From Moniliophthora roreri (taxonomy: Eukaryota; Basidiomycota; Agaricomycetes; Agaricales; Marasmiaceae), in NCBI GenBank assembly GCA_001466705.2, contig LATX02000046.1:1116001-1180000 (forward strand): a stretch of 64,000 nt of DNA, given 5' to 3'. Of this stretch, positions 57,950 through 64,000 are shown in pieces; the stretch's first letter is position 1, and every line of letters starts with the position of its first letter. The notes under the pieces are model-generated. The model did no database searches. It was given only the letters and a program-made list of their open reading frames with translations, and was not told where the DNA came from. Position numbers and translations under genes: made by a program.

Positions 57950-58609
57950 GATGGAAGTAGATGAACACGACCACGTGTGGACTCTGTCGCGCTCTTAAAC
58001 AATGACACAATGACTCGGACATTGCCACCAGCCGTGGGGAATTCGGAATTCGGCAAACGAGCTCATGTTTACTCGCCAAACAAATGGTATCAGCACCATT
58101 TGCTCGACGACAAACGCTCAAGTCGGAGTCGGAATTCTGAAGGCTAGGTTCAATTGTCTCTATCTATAGTAGGTTCACACTCCTTTGTGCACTATTATCT
58201 CTGTTAACACTTTAATAGATACCCGAAAGCAGACGGTCCAGTCAGTCGAGATGAGGTGCGTTTACTGTTGCTTAGAGCAAACCCCATTGACGATTAGCCG
58301 ATGACTTTTTCCAGGTAGATCCTCGTTTATTGGATATAACAGGTATTCCGAAACGACATTCGACTGGGTATCAGGCAAATGCAGTGTGGTCAGCGGCCTG
58401 ATTTATGTCGTGTTCGATAGCTCCTCCGTCATGGCCCCAACTATAGCGTTGACCCCACCTCCGAGTGTCAAACGGATGCTACAAGAAACGGCCAATTTCG
58501 CATAAATACCAATGTGCGTACATATACAAGATTTGCAGTGATATACAGTGCTCATGTCGTACGCGTGACCCCAGCAACCAAAGTAGAAGGAAAGAATCTG
58601 AGAAGTATC
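57950..58609. other. Intergenic between kinase-like and DUF6699 genes
   Basis: This holds the promoter of the kinase-like gene and the 3' flank of the DUF6699 gene. About 58,430-58,610 aligns with 15,720-15,865 in the dead unit. No other gene is seen. Confidence 0.5.
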
Positions 58610-59221
58610 TCAAACGACTACCATCTCCCAAATATCTCCTCCCAAACCACTCCTCCGCAGGCCAACCAGTATCCTGTTCCCCTGCAGGTACTGTAACCTC
58701 GTACCTCCTCCTCCCTCCAGCCTCATACTAGTCGCCAAATAAATTGCTCGCAAAACATCCACTATCGTTACACCTCTCGCATCTGACTGGTGTACCGTAA
58801 TACACCACGGCAGCAACGGATGCACTACCGTCATCGATGGTAGCGCAGGCTGCGTCGCTAGCTCCAACAAGTCCGGATTTACCGCTCCTGCTCTCATCCC
58901 ATTCCCATTCCTTCTCCCTAATCCCTCAAAAGACCGCGACAAATCCCATTTCGTATGCAGAGCTCTAGTACCGTTACTGTACTGCAGTACTGGATGCAGC
59001 ACAGCCTCTCTCCCCGACCAAGTCTGGGTTGGCAATGCCACGCACCGTTGGATTGGCGCCGGTGGAATAGGCTGGACCAGTTGAGCGCTGGCTGAGGGAA
59101 CTCGAGGACCTGCCAAATAAGGAAATCTAGCTGGTATCGTCGACGATGTGTAGGACGACGACGAGGGCATTTTGGTACTGGGTAACATGTTCATACGGTG
59201 TTGGATATAGTCTCGTTGCAA
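58610..59221 (-). CDS. DUF6699-domain protein, intact
   Basis: One exon of up to 203 residues; the true start may be an internal Met (MNMLP or MPSSSS), since the first 20 residues are poorly conserved. A Pro/Ser-rich N-terminus is followed by the basidiomycete DUF6699 pattern: HPVLQYSNGT, KWDLS, ELATQPALPSMTVVHPLLPW, TIVDVLRAIY and a C-terminal WEMVVV. The domain is common in mushroom genomes, often in many copies, and has no assigned function. It is the only intact copy in the window: the one at 15.9 kb is dead and a third would lie beyond the left edge. It sits between the kinase-like gene and a small membrane-protein gene, all on the minus strand. Confidence 0.85.
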   Translation of the reverse strand: MQRDYIQHRMNMLPSTKMPSSSSYTSSTIPARFPYLAGPRVPSASAQLVQPIPPAPIQRCVALPTQTWSGREAVLHPVLQYSNGTRALHTKWDLSRSFEGLGRRNGNGMRAGAVNPDLLELATQPALPSMTVVHPLLPWCITVHQSDARGVTIVDVLRAIYLATSMRLEGGGGTRLQYLQGNRILVGLRRSGLGGDIWEMVVV

Positions 59222-60542
59222 TCGATGCAGTCGGCGCGTTCGAATGGAGTCGTTCTCGTGGTCTTTGCGACTCAGTTTGGATTTTTGCTTGTGGATAGCT
59301 GGGTTGTTGCGAGCTCGTTATCGAGTGCGTTGTCGACGGGGGAATGGGGGTGCAAGTTTGTTCAAAGCTGTTTCTGGTATATACTTTCGACACTGTCTAC
59401 GTCGTCGTCAGCTTCATTACGGTCACTCTCAACGCCCAGACGTACACCAGCCACGATAAACTGCCGCCTATGTTCGTTGGAAGTGGTATTCCTGCAAGGG
59501 TGTGGGATGGGAATATGGTCTGGGGTATCGCAAATGGTGGTGGTAGCAGTGGAAGAAGGAAGAATGGGTTCTCGAGAAGCCCCATCGAGCCCTTTTTCTA
59601 CTCTACTTATTGCTCTGCCCTGGATATCGTGCACGGACCATCACATTGCTTCTCGCACTGGGATTGGCTGTTGCGCTACCAATTTATTCGTTTCCATTTC
59701 TGGATGTGCAGTGTGCAGGGGTCGTCGCACCGTGAAGGGTTGCTAGTACTCTATTGAAGGTATGTGAGATTGTTCTGAAGATTTACTTGTTTCCATGTTG
59801 ACCGAACTCCTTAGATGCTGCTCAAGGCGATCATCCTCTAGTAATCAAGCCCTTTGTGCGCTTACTCCCCATGCCTGTGTCGGTCCAGTCGCAACGTCTC
59901 ACCTTGTCGATGAACCTCATTTCCCGTCTGGTTCATCACGGTCTTGTGCCTCATCAGGATTCAGGATACTAGGTTCAGCTTACAACGGACTCATTTCGAC
60001 GGTTCCAAGACATTGTGTACCGACCTGGTACGTTGCTACCTAGACTCCCATACTGTTCCGCGCCAACTCTGTTTCGGTCCATAGTGTTACTGTTTCTTTG
60101 GTTTATGACCTATCGTTCACTGTACTTGATATGTAGAGTGATTTCGTTCTTGGATTAACCCTTCGTATTCCAAGAGTTTTGTATATGTATACACGTATAT
60201 TACACATATGGACTTTTAGATCTATATACAGAAACCACACAAGATTATACAATAACGACGCAGTACAAATACGAACGAGAAAGGTAGCGATGAGCGAAAA
60301 CATGACAGGCAAGCGATCGAGCACTGAAGAGCGAAAAGTGACAACATTGGGATAGCGAACGGAATAGCAACGTGCAAAAAAGAGTCGGTAATGACAAGAG
60401 CTCAGATGCTCTAGAGTCCAACAAATCAATCAGATCTCGGTATGAACGCTCGTCGTAGTTGTAGTGTTACGGTTCCTCGTAATAACACAGGTTGTCCTAG
60501 CAGATATCAGTTCGAGCTCACGCGACGCAAACATAGATGTAC
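59222..60542. repeat. Right copy of the intergenic block
   Basis: This is homologous to 1-1,500 but more diverged than the left and middle copies are from each other. Open frames seen here on both strands are not shared as proteins by the other copies. A run of TATA-rich sequence lies near 60,180-60,240. No RNA gene is seen. Confidence 0.6.
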
Positions 60543-61231
60543 TCACTGAATCCCAGAGATACAGGCACGTTCTTCACGCTTTGCGACGGTACGTCCCAGT
60601 TTAACCTACCCCCAAAAAAAAGCCTCCGTCAGCACTGCGAACACCGAATACGGATATGTCAACCACGAACCTCAACTTCCACTTTCAACTTTTTCAACCC
60701 AAAGTAACATTCATCAACGTCTCGTACCATCTTCAAGTGGAAGATGGCCCACACGGTAAATTTTGATCTTGGTGGTTCGATACGGTTCTTGAGTGTGGTA
60801 ACTTGAGCTTGTAACCTAATGAACCGAAATAGATCAGAATCATACGTATGGAATGACAGAGGAGGATAGGAAACGACGTACGATCTCAGCTTTTTCTTCA
60901 ACTCCTTTTTACTCCCCTTCAATATGTTCCTTCTGTTAACAACACTTGAATTGTCCCTCATTGATTGCTCAATGCCATAAACCATCTCTTGTAGTGTCTC
61001 GGCGGATTGAACGGGGTATCGCCAATTGAATATCCGGGGTATGAAGATGTATAGGGCAATGAAAACCAGTAGGGTAACGAGGAGAGGAAGTGGGAGAGAA
61101 GACGAGGTGCTGGTGAGAGCGCTTTCAAGGACGATGCTCAAAGGTGACAATAGTGGATTTTTGGCAGCTGCAGACTCGCTGGATGGAACTGATGGCACGT
61201 TCTCGAGGGTAAAAGTTGGGAGAGGTGCCAC
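60543..61231 (-). CDS. Small single-pass membrane protein, subtype 1 (right unit), 3 exons
   Basis: This is a paralog of the gene at 1,525. Exons are 61,231-60,882, 60,815-60,671 and 60,605-60,543 (introns of 66 and 65 bp), giving 185 residues. It starts MAPLPTF, like MAPLSTV on the left. The membrane segment spans about residues 47-65 and is followed by FNWRYPVQS (68-76) and, after the first intron, FHLKMVRDVDECYFGLKKL. The third exon starts VKLG after a GGGGGTAG acceptor. Spliced frame and phases match the other three family members, and no stop or frameshift is seen. It diverges from the subtype 2 gene at 63,034 with 1.8 kb between the starts. Function is unknown. Confidence 0.76.
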
Positions 61232-63033
61232 TGCGATATAGAGTCTGCAGGGAGAAATGCGATCGGTGAGTGAATTTTCAAGATGCAGGTTGTATTAGAC
61301 TTACCCGAAGTGAGTCAAGCGTTGAATAGCGAGCTTGAGGCTTTCGAATGGATTTTTTTTGCGTTTGCGGTCTACTTCTGCTGGCGTTGACCCAGATAGC
61401 TGTACACCATCGAGCTCGCCCCCTCTCTCTCTCGTATGACTAATCCCAGCACCATTTCAGGCATACCACGACACACACATCGCTGGTGAAACAAAGTTGT
61501 GCAGGCAGACCAACTGCAAGTCCATGTACCCTCCTGTCGTCTCCCAACCCTTCTCAGACTCGTTCCTAACGAATTTTTGGCGGAAGACCGACGACATGAC
61601 GAACAGCGCGCAACAACATCCATCCCATTCCAGCATCCATCCCATCACAATGCTCTTCTGCACACAAAAAACCACTTTGAATATTTGGTGGAGGAGAAAG
61701 AGGTCTAAGCGTGAGGTTGAAGACGAAAGGCAAGGGAACACGGCGAGAAATGCCATGCATGATCGTCATTGGCTGAGCGGCATCCTCTGAACTCAAGAAA
61801 GTCTCTTTAGCATCGGCAGTCGCCCTTTCAAAAGAGTACGTCCATACCTCACTATTGCTTGCAACGGCATGTAAACTGGATAGGAGAGACTACCTGTTCA
61901 GTGTCTGCAGGGGAGTGAATGCGTATGCCATCAGTGAAGCTGACCATTCCCTCCGTCGGATAGCTGGCTGAGGCTGAGGATGAAGGATAGAGAAGGATAG
62001 CGAGATGCACTCTTGTGGGGTCCCGTGTCTTCGGGGTCCTCTAGGGCACCTCGTCTACGAGTCGAGCCAAATTGATCTCGAGTCGAATTGGCTTGACTCT
62101 TGTCTAAATTTGGATAGTTCGACTCGCGAGTCAAGTTTACTCCCGAGCCGACTCGTATCCTGACTCTGAATGTCATATAGTACATCACATATATAACTAG
62201 AGTATGCCATCTCAACTCACGTTGAGCCAAGATATGAGCGACGAGAGGGTTTTGGCCGTGTAACAGACGAAAACTAAAGAATCCTAAAAAGGCAATTGAA
62301 GCGGCTCGGAGCGCGTAACTTGATTCGCGTTTAGCTCGAGTTGATTCTGTTGGTTTTGAATTGATTCAAATCGACTCGCCGCGTCATCTTGTCGCGTCCA
62401 CGGAGCACCAAGTGCCAGGGGTCCAGTAGATTATTTTACCGTAGTCTGCACTCTGAATTATTGCTATCCTTTCTTCTTCACTCGTCCCAACTCTGCAAAC
62501 TTGAAAATCCTTCCGACATGTCCATACCATCCCCTCTCTCTGTACGTGCGACATCCCATATCTCATATGCTCTGTTACTCCTACTAAATCTACTTTAGCT
62601 TCAGAACATCCGGTGCAAATGCTTTGAAGAATTCAGTAGTCAAAAGCCCATTATTTTCTGGCAACAATAATTCTCTTCTCATTTTTGAGCACCCCACCGA
62701 ATCTGTGTATACGCTCAGCCCTCAGAACTATCTGCTCCCGCCTACACCGTTACCTAGACGCACACCCTATAGACTCTTCCCTAGCCACCGCATCGTCCGC
62801 TATCCTTTTTGGTCAGCTTGTTTGGCTCCCGGTATTATCGTGATGGCCGTGATGGAACCGTACCTTCCACTCGGACTGGGACGGTTTCTAGTACATGATT
62901 GAGGCAATGTTGTCCAGATCAAACAGGTGACAATTCACACATCCAACCCTCGAGCTAGCAAGGAGAAACGTGTTGTGCGCAAACCAGAGCTCGCTCCCGC
63001 CCAAATATTCAACCGCAATTCAACAGCTCGAAA
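61232..63033. other. Intergenic between divergent membrane-protein genes
   Basis: This is expected to hold both promoters. A frame across 61,372-61,790 exists on each strand but neither is conserved at 2.2-3.8 kb. The GACTCG-rich repeat at 62,041-62,390 lies in the middle. Confidence 0.45.
62041..62390. repeat. GACTCG/CGAGTC-rich repeat
   Basis: Six copies of CGAGTC or GACTCG fall in about 330 bp, including the perfect palindrome GACTCGCGAGTC at 62,121-62,132. A second short dyad, CTCAACTCACGTTGAG, is at about 62,211-62,226. No counterpart is present in the left divergent intergenic region. Confidence 0.55.
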
Positions 63034-63646
63034 ATGCCAGCCTTACCAAATTCAAACGCCAATTGCAACTCCTTCTCAACTGGCGTGACAGAAGTCGCTT
63101 TCACCGATACAAGCTCATCTCTCGCTACACCTCTCCTTCTTCTCACACTTTTCAACATTCTTTATCTCCTTGGTCCACCGATCTTCAGCTGGCGCTTTCC
63201 CTGTCAATCGACTGACGAACTTGACACTTTTGTGTCCAAGCTCGAGGCTCTCATCCAGAACAACAGCTCTATGGTCAGAGACGTTCTAGGAGACAGCGAA
63301 GAGGAATTGACAGCTTCACTCGAGGTGTATGTTCCTACTTTTCTTTTTTCATTCGTACATTCCCGAACTGATAATCAGACTTTGGCTGTACGATATATCG
63401 ATAGACTCAGCAATAAAGCATACGAACTTGGGATTCTTGCATCTCGCGAACCGAGTCGAGCCAACCCTCTTGTTTGGGCAAAGTTTCAGTGGTCACTACT
63501 TAAAGATGTAGATGCGTGTTACCACTCTTTGAAATGGCTCAAGGGACAAGTCGAGGTATGTGTTTTTTTCTTGTCGCTTGACCCATTTGCATCTACTTAT
63601 GCTTACACTTACCCAGGCAAAGATACACGACGGACGGACAGACTAA
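63034..63646 (+). CDS. Small single-pass membrane protein, subtype 2 (right unit), 3 exons
   Basis: Exons are 63,034-63,326, 63,405-63,555 and 63,617-63,646, giving 157 residues. The first intron uses GTATGT at 63,327 and ends GATAG at 63,404; an alternative acceptor would break the LSNKAYELG match to LNDKASKIE of the left copy. The second intron is GTATGT..CCCAG. Features are MPALPNSNANCN, a membrane segment at about residues 31-49, PPIFSWRFPCQ (48-58), QNNSS and FQWSLLKDVDACY. The C-terminus is AKIHDGRTD. Nothing in it suggests an enzyme; the pattern is one anchor plus a helical domain. Confidence 0.8.
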
Positions 63647-64000
63647 GATCTTCTCATCACATTATACAACCCTGTCGCGTCCTTTTTCTCCTTACCTATG
63701 TTCACATCCAGTTTATTCCCCCTTTCACTCTTTTTGTGGTCCAGGCACCTGCATTCAACAGCATTCTACCGTAATCGATATGTCACATCACCTCGCTGCT
63801 CCTCAAATACCTTTCTTATGCTCGCTATCGATTATCATGTTCTTTCATATGCTGGATTTATGACTCGCAATGAAACAGAATGAAGATCTTGGTTGTAAAG
63901 GTTTTCTTTTTTTGCTGGAAATGAACGCGCGCCGAAGCCAAGTTGAACGGGATAAATCGAGGCAACAGCATTCAACGCGCGAAGCGCCGTTCAACAGCAT
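63647..64000. other. 3' flank at window edge
   Basis: No gene is recognised. Short repeated words CAACAGCAT and TTCAACGCGCG recur in the last 70 bases. Confidence 0.4.

Noticed and set aside
61372..61790. Genes on both strands in the right divergent intergenic region
   Set aside because: Overlapping frames on both strands with no conservation in the equivalent left region and no domain.
1..63774. Mating-type locus
   Set aside because: No homeodomain proteins, pheromone receptors or CaaX pheromone precursors are recognisable.

Overview
The window is nuclear DNA of a filamentous basidiomycete, most likely an agaricomycete. The evidence is short introns of 50-80 bp with GT..AG ends, a DUF6699 gene, a kinase-like gene of the type expanded in mushroom genomes, a Ty3/Gypsy LTR retrotransposon, and a large uncharacterised membrane-protein gene that I recognise from agaricomycetes. 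There are no bacterial signatures. I cannot name the species. Ten single N characters occur (7821, 9463, 18195, 28736, 40277, 42945, 47923, 49385, 52536, 56190). Most are flanked by long near-identical direct copies, so much of the apparent duplication comes from unmerged contig ends or haplotypes, probably of a dikaryon.

The host genes form a recurrent four-gene unit. Read along the + strand it is: kinase-like gene (-), DUF6699 gene (-), small membrane-protein gene (-), small membrane-protein gene (+). The right-hand unit (55.6-63.7 kb) is the best preserved. Its kinase-like gene is cut by an N, but DUF6699 (58,610-59,221) and both small membrane-protein genes (60,543-61,231 and 63,034-63,646) look intact. 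The left edge (1-4.4 kb) holds the end of another unit, with both small membrane-protein genes intact. Between them a third unit is in ruins. Its kinase-like gene (5.5-12.2 kb, three assembled versions) carries nonsense changes, a frameshift and a hAT-like insertion. Its DUF6699 gene (15.9-16.5 kb) is dead, and the following intergenic block is split (17,203 / 25,937) by 8.7 kb of inserted DNA. The four small membrane proteins share a three-exon structure and a motif that I do not know from any named family.

Mobile and repeated DNA fills the rest. It includes a 912-bp hAT-like element (10,248-11,159, 8-bp target duplication, empty site at 9,350), a 1,350-bp tandem duplication with a TIR element and a tRNA-like SINE head (11.7-14.5 kb), and a 7.9-kb AT-rich, almost CpG-free element without genes (about 17,918-25,819). 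There is also an inverted-repeat element (31.3-34.5 kb), a methionine aminopeptidase pseudogene (36.1-36.9 kb), a large membrane-protein gene with an in-frame stop (37.5-40.9 kb), and a Ty3/Gypsy element with both LTRs, matching CCCAA target duplications and no integrase (43,932-50,014).

Two further duplicated families are present. Family X (26.4-30.5 and 50.2-55.4 kb) looks like decayed spliced genes, and family Z (14.5-14.9 and 30.6-31.1 kb) like gene debris. Wherever two copies can be compared, many differences are CpG to TpG/CpA. This points to cytosine-methylation or RIP-like decay as the main mutational force.
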